From the NCBI GenBank assembly GCA_028871595.1, contig JAGWMT010000095.1, forward strand, positions 1 through 10,394: a stretch of DNA of 10,394 nucleotides. The letters run 5' to 3'. Shown here in pieces: positions 1-6,329 of this stretch. Below the pieces are notes generated by a model. It had not been told where the DNA came from. It did no database searches and saw only the letters and a program-made list of their open reading frames with translations. The first letter of the stretch is position 1. Every line of letters starts with the position of its first letter. Source of the DNA: Elusimicrobiota bacterium. Lineage in GTDB: Bacteria; Elusimicrobiota; Elusimicrobia; UBA1565; UBA9628. The position numbers were made by a program, and so were the translations under genes.

Positions 1-2004
1 GGTGGCGAGGTATATCTCGCCGAAGCCCAGCTCGTGAATCCGCCGCGACTCCTCCTCGCCCTTCTCGCCGTCGGCGAGGCTTGAGTCCACGTAGACGGGC
101 GTCTTCCGGTCGAACGCCTCCGAATCCTTGAAGAAGTCCGCCGCGGAGCCGAACGCCCGCACTTTCTTGCCGGCGCGCGCGGCCGCCATTTCCCAGGTCC
201 GGCGCACCAGGGGGTCGTCGTCGATCAGCACCGCGTCCCAGCGCTCCAGCCCGGCCGACCGCCTCTCCAAGACGCGGATCGGCACGTAGGCCGCCAGGCC
301 CTTCGGGATCACGCGGACCTGGAGCTTTCGACATTCTTCGAGGAGGCCAGTCTCCTCGAACCGGCTCGTTACGAGGACCGTCCGCGCCGCGAGCCCCAGT
401 TCTTCCGCGAGGCTCAAACCCGTCTCCTCGTGTCCCAGCAGCTCGTAGTCGAGGAGGTAGAGAGCTTCGTCCGCAACGCCCGGGTGCTTTCGCGTCCAGG
501 CCGTCAACTGCTCCGGGGCCGAGAACATCTGTAGCTCGATGCCGCGAGCCTCCAGGTTCATGCCGCTCACCCTACCCTGCCAGACTTTGTGGATGCTGGA
601 GTCGTCGTCCAAGATAACGACCGCTTTGCCCGGAACGAGGAGAAGTTCCGATATGAACCAGCCCGGAGGGGCCGCCTGTGGTAACGACAGCGTCACGGTC
701 GTCCCTTGGCCGGACTGAGACACAAGCTCCAAGCGGCCGCCCCAGGACTCGGCGCAAGTCCGCGCGTGATGGAGGCCCAACCCGGAACCTTCTGCTTTCC
801 CGTGGCTCGCTCCACGCTCTCCGAGCTTCGCGAGGATCTCGGGGGGAATGCCCTTCCCGTTGTCTTCCACGGAAACGAGGACTCGCCCTTCCCGAGCGGA
901 AAGACCCACGCGCACCACGCCCGCGCTCTCCTCCAGGACTTCGACGGCGTTGTTGATGAGATTGGAGAGGACCCGCTTGAACTCCGCGGGCTGGACCTGC
1001 GCGAAGAGGCCGTAGCCGGCGGCGCTGGGCACCGCCTCGATCTCGATGCCGGGCCGGGAACGGAACTGGAGTCGCTTCTCGCTGACGACCGGATCGATCA
1101 AGCTGGAAAGCAGCTGCGCGGAGACGCTGTCCCGGCCGGTTTCGCCGTCCGGGCTCCCGGCCGCTGCCCGACGATGCCGGTCCAAGAGATCGTTGGCGAT
1201 GTCCCGAATGCGCCCCGCGGCGCTGCGGATCAAGACGCGCTTGTCCTCGGGGAGCTGGGCAACGTCTCCCGAGGCGGCTTCGAGCGCCGCGAGGGGCGAG
1301 CGGATATCATGCGCCACTTGGACGCTCATCTGCGCGAGAGCCTGGGACGCGGAGGCTTTCTCGATCTTCTTCAGCAGTTCGTAGATATGGGTCCGTATCG
1401 CCTCGACCTCTAGGATGCCGGACTGTCCGCTCCCGGCGGCGCTCTCGCGTTTCGCGTTGAGCGCCGGAATCCTGCCCAGTTCGTCCGACACTTTCTTCAT
1501 GAAGAATCGCATCTTCGTCTGAAAGAACCGCAACGCGACGAGGAACACACCGCCGGAAAAGACGAGAAAGAACGCCAGCGTGTAGACTTCCGTGGCCCCG
1601 AGGACGCGCATGCAGCCCGTAAGGCTGGATTGGCCGTCCACGTTTTCTTCGGCGCACAGCGCTCCGACGCCGAACGGCTTGCTCCCAAACGGCCCCGAGA
1701 GGTCGGTCCCGCGAGCCTTGTTTTTCAGCGTGATCTGGAACGCGTGTCCGCTCCTTTCCAGGGAGCGCAGGTGCCCCAAGGCCAGAGGCCAGTCCCCGGC
1801 CTGGAGGGATTCGTGAACCGTCTCCGCCGCGATCTTCAGGCTCGCATGGAGCTGCCTGCTCTTCAAGACGATAAGGATGCCGGAGTAGGCGAGGATCGAG
1901 ACCGCGACGATCATCGCCCAGGACAGCAGCACGCTGGAGCGCGTGTTCCGCCAGAGATAGTCCGTGAAGCCCTCTTGGCCGGCGGGCGGGATCAGTTCCG
2001 GCAT
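1..2004 (-). CDS. Hybrid sensor histidine kinase with two tandem receiver domains (3' end outside window)
   Basis: A membrane sensor kinase expected to autophosphorylate on a histidine and relay the phosphate to its own receivers. The frame is open from ATG 2004 to base 1 (668 codons). Two TM segments (about residues 24-47 and 140-161) flank a periplasmic part of roughly 90 residues. The H-box is AHDIRSPLAAL with H232. The ATPase domain has the N-box (LSNLINNAVEVLEE, N348-N352), D-box EDNGKGIP (D381) and G2 box GSGLGL (406-411). Receiver 1 looks complete: acidic pair D467/D468, acceptor D519 (YLLDYEL), T546 and K568. Receiver 2 starts at IDDDP (D596/D597) with acceptor D640 (VYVDSS), and its end is cut by the window edge. 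No DNA-binding domain is visible. The start overlaps the end of the binding-protein gene by 13 bp and has no good Shine-Dalgarno, so translational coupling is likely. The ligand is unknown. Confidence 0.93.
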   Translation of the reverse strand, partial: MPELIPPAGQEGFTDYLWRNTRSSVLLSWAMIVAVSILAYSGILIVLKSRQLHASLKIAAETVHESLQAGDWPLALGHLRSLERSGHAFQITLKNKARGTDLSGPFGSKPFGVGALCAEENVDGQSSLTGCMRVLGATEVYTLAFFLVFSGGVFLVALRFFQTKMRFFMKKVSDELGRIPALNAKRESAAGSGQSGILEVEAIRTHIYELLKKIEKASASQALAQMSVQVAHDIRSPLAALEAASGDVAQLPEDKRVLIRSAAGRIRDIANDLLDRHRRAAAGSPDGETGRDSVSAQLLSSLIDPVVSEKRLQFRSRPGIEIEAVPSAAGYGLFAQVQPAEFKRVLSNLINNAVEVLEESAGVVRVGLSAREGRVLVSVEDNGKGIPPEILAKLGERGASHGKAEGSGLGLHHARTCAESWGGRLELVSQSGQGTTVTLSLPQAAPPGWFISELLLVPGKAVVILDDDSSIHKVWQGRVSGMNLEARGIELQMFSAPEQLTAWTRKHPGVADEALYLLDYELLGHEETGLSLAEELGLAARTVLVTSRFEETGLLEECRKLQVRVIPKGLAAYVPIRVLERRSAGLERWDAVLIDDDPLVRRTWEMAAARAGKKVRAFGSAADFFKDSEAFDRKTPVYVDSSLADGEKGEEESRRIHELGFGEIYLAT

Positions 2005-3359
2005 CGGATGAAATCCGTGGCGAAGATGTCCCCAAGCCCCAGCACGTTCGGCCGGAGGTCGCAGACATGCTGACCGTCGACCGTCACGAGAGACTGGCCG
2101 ATGCCGACCCGGTAAAAGAGAGCGTCGGGGCTGGGGTACTCGTAGGTCAGGCTGTCGGGAGAGTCTTTCGAGAAATACTGGAGCTTGAGAGAATCCCTTC
2201 CCGGGTCGGCGGGGGAAAGTCCCACGAGAAACCCGGACCAACTTCCGCGCTTCTCGCGCACCCTGCGCTGAATGTAGGTCACGATGTTGGTGCAGCTCGC
2301 CTTCGCGCGGCCTTGGCCTTTCCAGCCCGCAGTAAGCGCCGCGGCGAGTTCCTGGCAGCCGGGCAAGTAATCGGGGAGCACGAACTCGAGCGGCATGCGC
2401 GGCGGGGCGTTCTTGCCGCCGGAATCAAGCGCCGCTCCTCCCGGCACGAGCTTCTCTATGCCGGTGGTCTGCGGGAAAAAGACGCCGGTGCGGATGAAAT
2501 GAGCGCTGATCGCGTCCCGAGTCGCCTCGTCGTTCCATGGAAGGCGCGCCGTCGCCAGGGCCGGGTTGGTGACCACATAGTAAGCCAGCGGCGTGTGCGC
2601 TTGCATGTTGAGCCTGGACCCCTTCAACAAGTCCCGGGTGCCATAGAGGGCGACGTCGAAGTCGGAGTCCTTGCTCCCGCCCACGGCGAACTCGACGCGG
2701 GGAAGCGGCGGGTCCGCTTCCATCGGCTCCAAGCTGCCGGTCTCGATGGCTTTCTTCGCGTTGAACCTCGCCTTGAGGCAATAGGGCCCGGCTCCGAAGA
2801 CTGTGTCTTCCGCTCTTTGCTTCGACCAGCCGAATCGGAAGTTCAGGTTCTTCAGCCTGCGCCGGATGTCCCCGGTGTTCTTGCCGGTGACGCAGACCTC
2901 GCCCGCGTCTCCGTCGCAGCGCCGCCAGCCGGGAATGGACCAGGACTTCGCCGCCAAGAGCGCCTCGAACTCCTTTCGGATGTCGCCGGCCTCATAACGG
3001 CGCCCGGCGCAGTCGGCGAAGCCGCGAGGGGCGAACGCGACCCGAAGCTTCCTGCAAGCCGGTCCGATGTCGTCCCCTGCCGGCTCCACGCACTTCACGT
3101 CGATCTCCTTCGTGAGGTATGGAACGGAGGGCTTGTCGTCCTCGGGCAACAGCCTGACGTAAATATGGTTGCCGATGAACACCGTCTCCCAATCGTCGTA
3201 GAGGACCGGGCTCAGGTAGGTGATCGGATAGGTGAAGAGCATGCGCAGCGGCGCTGCCGACTCCATTTTTCGGCCGCGGCCGAACAAGACGGCAAGGACG
3301 ATCGCGGCGCACAAGACGACGCCGGCCAAGACGGCCTTAGACCGTCGTCTTTTAGGCAC
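1992..3359 (-). CDS. Membrane-anchored family-5 (peptide-type) solute-binding protein
   Basis: A 455-residue periplasmic ligand-binding protein of the SBP_bac_5 kind, which normally delivers peptides or other small solutes to ABC importers. Residues 1-7 are basic and 8-27 form one hydrophobic segment with no lipobox, so an uncleaved anchor is likely. Family-like stretches are WETVFIGNHIYVRLLPEDD (58-75), GAGPYCLKARF (189-199), DFDVALYG (233-240), NDEATRDAISAHFIRTGVF (276-294) and FLVGLSPADPGRDSLKLQYF (377-396). About ten cysteines suggest disulfides outside the cytoplasm. The start is GTG at 3359 with GGAG six bases upstream. It overlaps the hydrolase gene by 8 bp and the kinase gene by 13 bp. 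No permease or ATPase gene of an ABC importer is next to it, so a sensing role together with the kinase is more likely than import (inference). The family call rests on motif resemblance, not on a search. Confidence 0.8.
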   Translation of the reverse strand: MPKRRRSKAVLAGVVLCAAIVLAVLFGRGRKMESAAPLRMLFTYPITYLSPVLYDDWETVFIGNHIYVRLLPEDDKPSVPYLTKEIDVKCVEPAGDDIGPACRKLRVAFAPRGFADCAGRRYEAGDIRKEFEALLAAKSWSIPGWRRCDGDAGEVCVTGKNTGDIRRRLKNLNFRFGWSKQRAEDTVFGAGPYCLKARFNAKKAIETGSLEPMEADPPLPRVEFAVGGSKDSDFDVALYGTRDLLKGSRLNMQAHTPLAYYVVTNPALATARLPWNDEATRDAISAHFIRTGVFFPQTTGIEKLVPGGAALDSGGKNAPPRMPLEFVLPDYLPGCQELAAALTAGWKGQGRAKASCTNIVTYIQRRVREKRGSWSGFLVGLSPADPGRDSLKLQYFSKDSPDSLTYEYPSPDALFYRVGIGQSLVTVDGQHVCDLRPNVLGLGDIFATDFIRCRN

Positions 3360-4227
3360 CGACCACTCCGAGCCCGCGGATGAAGTCGGCCATCGCCGAC
3401 AAAGTGGGCTCGGGCTTTTCGATCATGACGAAGTGGCCCGCCTCGGGAACCTCACGGAATCTGGCGGCCGGTATGACGCGCTTGAGTGCCTCAGTGTTGC
3501 GGTCCGGCACGACGGGGTCGGCGCTCCCCTGAAGGATCAGTACCCGCGTCGCGGCCGCGGGCTGGGCGTTGATTATCGCGGCGACGCTCTCCAGGCTTGG
3601 CGGCGCCTCGATCATCGCGTCGTTTCCGGCCCACCGAGTGCCGGACGCCAGCTGCTCGAAGACCTCTGTCGCCAGCGGTTGGGCCGTGTAGTGCGGAATC
3701 AGCTTCCGCCAGTTCCGCGCGAACACTTCTTCGTCCTTCGGGCTTCCGGTAAACGCTTCTAGCTCCAGGCTTCCCAGCTTCCGCAGGAGCGCCTTTGAGA
3801 TTTCGAACTGGTAGGGGAACCCGGTCAGAACGGCGCCGCGGAACTTGATGCCGGAAGTCGCCAGCAGATCGAACGCCAGGCGGGCGCCGAAGGATTGTCC
3901 GAACAGGACGATGCCTCCGCATTTGCCGCTGATCTCGTGGAGAGCGGAATCCAGCAGCTTGAGGCAGCCGGAATAAGTGAGCGGCATCGCCTCGGGCTTG
4001 ATCACCGAGCGCCCGTGGTTCGGAAGGTCCAGCAGCGCGGTGTTCAGCGCCGTGGCTTCGGATAATTTTGCCAGGAAGGGCTGAAGATAATCCCCGCTGA
4101 GCCCGGGCCCGCCGGGGATGGTCACCACGACCGATTCGCCGCGGGAAAACGGACGTCGTGCCGCGCAGAACATCTGCCCATCGACGAGGGGATAATGCTC
4201 GCGGAGGGGGCTTATCGCCTGAGACAT
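3352..4227 (-). CDS. Alpha/beta hydrolase, proline-iminopeptidase-like (S33-type)
   Basis: A 291-residue soluble alpha/beta-fold hydrolase with a complete apparent catalytic triad: nucleophile S112 in the elbow GQSFG (110-114), D237 in GSADPVVP and H265 in EAGHF. PGGPG at 38-42 matches the oxyanion-hole HGGPG signature of proline iminopeptidases and related S33 enzymes. A helical lid lies around 140-215. No signal peptide is seen, so it should act in the cytoplasm. The substrate cannot be read from the sequence: short peptides, amides, esters or lactones are all possible. It is the first gene of the operon with the binding protein and the sensor kinase. The ATG at 4227 is the only sensible start, because an in-frame TAA lies four codons upstream and no Shine-Dalgarno precedes it; the promoter's -10 box sits 8 bp upstream instead. 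Confidence 0.88.
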   Translation of the reverse strand: MSQAISPLREHYPLVDGQMFCAARRPFSRGESVVVTIPGGPGLSGDYLQPFLAKLSEATALNTALLDLPNHGRSVIKPEAMPLTYSGCLKLLDSALHEISGKCGGIVLFGQSFGARLAFDLLATSGIKFRGAVLTGFPYQFEISKALLRKLGSLELEAFTGSPKDEEVFARNWRKLIPHYTAQPLATEVFEQLASGTRWAGNDAMIEAPPSLESVAAIINAQPAAATRVLILQGSADPVVPDRNTEALKRVIPAARFREVPEAGHFVMIEKPEPTLSAMADFIRGLGVVGA

Positions 4228-4264
4228 AGTGTCACATTATAGGAAATAAGTTCTCAAACGAGAA
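4228..4264 (-). promoter_or_regulatory. Promoter of the hydrolase-binding protein-kinase operon, near-leaderless
   Basis: On the minus strand a perfect TATAAT lies at 4241-4236, eight bases before the hydrolase ATG. Normal spacing would start transcription one or two bases before the ATG, so the mRNA would be essentially leaderless, which fits the missing Shine-Dalgarno. The -35 position (TTCTCG, 17-bp spacing) is weak, suggesting an activator or a tolerant sigma factor. A short inverted repeat, TTCTC-AAAC-GAGAA (4251-4264), overlaps the -35 area and could be an operator, but its 5-bp arms could also be chance. Confidence 0.6.
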
Positions 4265-4350
4265 TCTTCAAGGCGGCACAATACCGTCGGAGGAATAACC
4301 GGGAGCGTCTTTTGATTTGGCATCGAAATTGCTCACCGAAATACGTAATG

Positions 4351-4451
4351 CCGTGTAGCCTCGCGGATTGGCGCGAGGGTATCCACGATCCCGCCGAAAC
4401 GGGATGAGACCACGGGAAACGAGTAGCCGAGCTCGTTTCCCATTTTTATTT
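4351..4451 (+). ncRNA. Folded leader RNA or small RNA: three-way-junction-like fold plus terminator
   Basis: The plus strand can fold into an outer stem CCGTG/CACGG (4351-4355 with 4411-4415) enclosing two perfect hairpins: CCTCGCG/CGCGAGG (4359-4365 with 4372-4378, loop GATTGG) and ATCCCG/CGGGAT (4388-4393 with 4400-4405, loop CCGAAA). It is followed at once by an intrinsic terminator. The 3' strand of the outer stem shares two bases with the terminator's 5' arm (4414-4415), the layout used by riboswitches. I do not recognise a known class (no TPP, SAM, cobalamin, c-di-GMP, glycine, fluoride or guanidine signature). It could instead be a free small RNA ending at the terminator. No convincing plus-strand promoter was found. 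Confidence 0.45.
4414..4451 (+). terminator. Strong intrinsic terminator or attenuator
   Basis: A perfect 10-bp stem GGGAAACGAG (4414-4423) / CTCGTTTCCC (4432-4441) with an 8-base loop is followed by ATTTTTATTT (4442-4451). It lies 52 bases before the next plus-strand start codon, so it either ends a short RNA or works as an attenuator for that gene. The T tract is on the plus-strand side only, so it does not serve the leftward operon. Confidence 0.75.
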
Positions 4452-4470
4452 GCCGTCTCGCATGACGGCA
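4451..4470 (+). other. Hairpin between the terminator and the ribosome binding site
   Basis: TGCCGTC (4451-4457) and GACGGCA (4464-4470) form a perfect 7-bp stem with a 6-base loop. It begins at the last T of the terminator tail and ends 20 bases before the Shine-Dalgarno of the 4504 gene. It may be part of the same leader structure. No separate function can be assigned. Confidence 0.45.
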
Positions 4471-4503
4471 GGTAAAGAACGGAAACGCGCGGGAGAGTGC
4501 AAG

Positions 4504-4926
4504 ATGGAAGGCGCGTTCAGTCTCAAAGACGTCCAGCGAGAGCATATGCCGGCGATTGCCGGACTCCCCACGAGCGACGACGGACGGTGGGCGGGGATGC
4601 TGATGCTCGTCGCCTCAGAATATCCCTACTGCACCATGCATGGGGTCCATGTCGTGGAAGGCGGAATAGTGGCGTGCGAGGGCATCCAAAGGAGCTTCGT
4701 CTTCGGCCAAGCGGAGGCCGCGACGGTCGATGCCGGACCCAGCTTCGACGCCCACTGGCAGGCCCTCCGAGCGCTTTGCGCCCGGATCGGGTCCGGCCGA
4801 TTGGCCGAGGTCCGGTTCAGCCGCGGGCGGCCGGTGATCGCCCGCGTGACCGAGGGCGGGCGCCGGTTCCGGCGCCTCGTGGCCAAGGCTTCGAGGGAGG
4901 GGACGGGGCGTTCAACCATGAGCTGA
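4504..4926 (+). CDS. Hypothetical protein, 140 residues
   Basis: I do not recognise this protein. The ATG at 4504 is preceded by GGAG (4492-4495) with an 8-base spacer; TTG 4450 and ATG 4462 in the same frame are weaker starts, lying in the terminator tail and hairpin. The product begins MEGAFSLKDVQREHM. Its centre (about residues 30-72) alternates hydrophobic and polar residues in a beta-rich pattern (WAGMLMLVASEYPYCTMHGV, then a GIVACEG turn). A helix follows (DAHWQALRALCARIG) and then a strand and a basic tail (RRFRRLVAKASREG). There is no signal peptide or TM segment, so it is probably a small cytoplasmic protein. It stands alone between the folded leader and a hairpin-rich gap and may be controlled by that leader. 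GC-rich third codon positions and the good ribosome binding site support it as coding. Confidence 0.6.
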   Translation: MEGAFSLKDVQREHMPAIAGLPTSDDGRWAGMLMLVASEYPYCTMHGVHVVEGGIVACEGIQRSFVFGQAEAATVDAGPSFDAHWQALRALCARIGSGRLAEVRFSRGRPVIARVTEGGRRFRRLVAKASREGTGRSTMS

Positions 4927-5162
4927 AGTTTCCAAGACTGACCGATTTCCAGGCGTCGCGTTTCGGGCCAAGGGCCCGATTAGAGCGGAGGTAAAGTCCC
5001 CGGCTCTCGCACAGAGAGACGCCTTACGCCCGCCGGACTCCCGTCCGGCCCTGGCGCGAGGCCACAGGCGCGACCCTGAAAAGGCGGACGGGCAGAGCCC
5101 GACGCCTCAATAGAATCGCCGACCCACCGAGAACCGGAGGCTGGTGAAGGGATGGTGCCTTC
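4927..5162 (+). other. Hairpin-rich intergenic segment, possible structured RNA
   Basis: No convincing gene lies here. It holds several compact hairpins: TCGGGCC/GGCCCGA (4963-4969 with 4973-4979), AGAGC/GCTCT around AGGTAAAGTCC (4982-5007), GCCGGAC-TCCC-GTCCGGC (5032-5049), and a two-part stem AGGCG/CGCCT (5082-5086 with 5103-5107) enclosing GGGC-AGA-GCCC (5090-5100). No T tract follows the first hairpin, so it is a poor terminator. A possible -10 box, TAGAAT (5111-5116), has no matching -35. The segment may be the leader of the 5163 gene or a small structured RNA. High GC alone gives some hairpins by chance. Confidence 0.35.
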
Positions 5163-5864
5163 ATGGCCCCGCACAACGTAGTCATCGTCGCCGTCGCCGA
5201 AAATCCGGACGCCGCGCTCGCCCGCAGAGCGGCGAAGTCCTTGCTGCAGCCGCACAAGACCCCGAAGCAGATCGTCGAAGACCTGCTCGCCCGCCTCGAC
5301 AACGTCAGACGCAGGCGCGAGCTTCGCGGCCTCAACCACTGGGAAGAGTTCGCTCCCAGCTACCTCCAGAAGATCCTGAGCCGCCACGAGGCTTTGCGGC
5401 GGCGCGCGGTCGCGGAGTTCTTCCAGGAGGAGCAGGACCGCGCCCAAGCCTGGGCTCAGCGCATGCTCGGAAACCGCTCGGACGCGGAGGACGCGGTCGC
5501 CCAAGCCTGCGTGCTGCTGCTGAAGGGGAAGACCGGGCCGTCGCTCTTCTACCGAAAGCTCTGGCAGGTCTGCATGGACATGCTCCGCGCGCGCAAGAGC
5601 GCCGCCAAGCTGTTCAGCAGGGAGAGGACTCCCGCCCCCTGGAGCGAGGAGCGGCCTTCCCCGGAGCCGGCGTGCCCCTCCATCTTCGACGGCGACCCGC
5701 TGGAGATTCTGCTGCGCGAAGAGGCGATCAAGGAAGGCATCCGCGAGGTGCGGACCGATTGGAAGCACCGCCAAACCCGCGAGTACCAGTGGTGGGACGA
5801 GCTGCTCTCCCATCACCTTCCCGAGGCGAACGTCGGAAACGGCCCGGCTCAAACGCATATGTAA
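5163..5864 (+). CDS. Sigma-70 region-2-like protein without a recognisable region 4
   Basis: A 233-residue soluble protein. Residues about 86-143 resemble sigma-70 region 2 of ECF-type factors: an AWAQRMLGNRSDAEDAVAQACVLLL helix pair, then SLFYRKLWQVCMDMLRARKSA, matching the usual pattern of rA..mlgn.sdAEDavQe...l, then wLyriarN...D.lRrrk. Region 2 normally binds core RNA polymerase and the -10 element. The C-terminal part (EILLREEAIKEGIREVRTDWKHRQTREYQWW) starts like the helix ahead of region 4, but the helix-turn-helix that reads the -35 box is not seen. The N-terminal 85 residues are charged and helical and are unassigned. ATG 5163 is chosen because an in-frame TGA lies five codons upstream; GAAGGG stands 11 bases away, a rather long spacing. 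It precedes the RHH and transfer-like genes, so it may act in their expression (inference). It could also be an unrelated helical protein. Confidence 0.65.
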   Translation: MAPHNVVIVAVAENPDAALARRAAKSLLQPHKTPKQIVEDLLARLDNVRRRRELRGLNHWEEFAPSYLQKILSRHEALRRRAVAEFFQEEQDRAQAWAQRMLGNRSDAEDAVAQACVLLLKGKTGPSLFYRKLWQVCMDMLRARKSAAKLFSRERTPAPWSEERPSPEPACPSIFDGDPLEILLREEAIKEGIREVRTDWKHRQTREYQWWDELLSHHLPEANVGNGPAQTHM

Positions 5865-5969
5865 GTGAGGGCCGCTTTCGCGGGCAGCCGGGTCTCCAGT
5901 CCGGAACAAACTTGGGAGGACTTCTCCCACCTGCCGCGCGGATCAAGGATTCACACGGAGGAATCAACG

Positions 5970-6245
5970 ATGGACAAGGAAGGGTTGCAGCAGGAGGAGG
6001 GAAGCTTGAGCACGCTGGAGGAGACGGAGGGCCAGCCGCCGCGCGCGGACGGCCGCAGCTCGAAGCTCTCGCGCTTCATCAAGGTCCAGCTCTATCTGTC
6101 GCTCAAGGACGTCGTCCTGGTCGATGAGCAGAAGCTGAAGTTCATGAAGCAGGGCACGGATATCAGCCGCAGCCGGCTCGTGTCCGAAGCGATCCGGCTT
6201 CTCGCCAAGGAGGTCGCGGAGGGGAAATTCGAGCTCAAGGGGTGA
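5970..6245 (+). CDS. Ribbon-helix-helix DNA-binding protein with acidic N-terminal extension
   Basis: A 91-residue protein whose C-terminal part fits a ribbon-helix-helix fold: strand FIKVQLYLSLK (36-46), helix A VVLVDEQKLKFMKQG (48-62), then the typical ISRSRLVSEAIRLLAKEV second helix (65-82). RHH proteins dimerise and bind short inverted or direct repeats; on mobile elements they serve as autorepressors, partition proteins or relaxosome accessory factors. Residues 1-30 are acidic and probably disordered. ATG 5970 is set by an excellent GGAGGA (5957-5962) with a 7-base spacer. A small inverted repeat TGGGAG/CTCCCA (5913-5929) upstream and the repeats just downstream (6266-6311, 6330-6457) are candidate targets. 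Its position before Replic_Relax and coupling-protein genes favours an accessory role in DNA processing (inference). Confidence 0.75.
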   Translation: MDKEGLQQEEGSLSTLEETEGQPPRADGRSSKLSRFIKVQLYLSLKDVVLVDEQKLKFMKQGTDISRSRLVSEAIRLLAKEVAEGKFELKG

Positions 6246-6265
6246 CCAACCCCAACGGAAAACTC

Positions 6266-6311
6266 CTTCTGGCAATTCTTCTGGCAGGCCAGAAGAACTC
6301 TCAAAAGAACT
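6266..6311. repeat. Cluster of direct and inverted half-sites, likely protein-binding site
   Basis: CTTCTGGCA occurs at 6266-6274 and again at 6278-6286, 12 bp apart. The second copy lies in a perfect palindrome TTCTTCTGG-CAGG-CCAGAAGAA (6276-6297). AAGAACT then occurs at 6293-6299 and 6305-6311, again 12 bp apart. Spacings near one helical turn with both direct and inverted copies are typical of sites for RHH proteins. The site starts 20 bp after the RHH gene's stop codon, so that protein is the obvious candidate to bind it (inference). Confidence 0.6.
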
Positions 6312-6329
6312 GAACGATGAAAAATCCAA

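Noticed and set aside
1307..2068. Minus-strand frame of 253 codons overlapping the kinase gene
   Set aside because: It is a different frame from the kinase, is Arg-rich, and the kinase frame carries TM segments and the H-box over the same bases.
2067..3383. Long plus-strand reading frame opposite the binding-protein gene (438 codons)
   Set aside because: It is antisense to a gene with clear family motifs and a TM anchor; its product has the Arg/Gly/Ala-rich look of a GC-rich shadow frame and no recognisable motif.
4388..4423. GATGAG...GAAAC order resembling a hammerhead ribozyme core
   Set aside because: The required CUGANGA core is not present (GGGATGA instead) and the cleavage-site stem arrangement cannot be formed.
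4243..4503. Open frame upstream of the 4504 gene broken by a single TGA at 4405, suggesting selenocysteine or read-through
   Set aside because: The region is better explained by RNA hairpins and a terminator; the TGA sits in a hairpin base, no ribosome binding site or known protein similarity is seen, and no SECIS-like element was recognised.
4986..5007. Resemblance of AGGTAAAGTCCCCGGCTC to the 5' conserved part of RNase P RNA
   Set aside because: The match has an inserted T and altered C/G run, and the 3' conserved partner segment (ACAGAA...GGCTTA) and other core elements are absent.
4980..5930. Minus-strand frame of 316 codons opposite the sigma-like gene
   Set aside because: Low-complexity Leu/Arg/Gly/Ala composition and no domain, while the plus-strand product has helical, sigma-like motifs.
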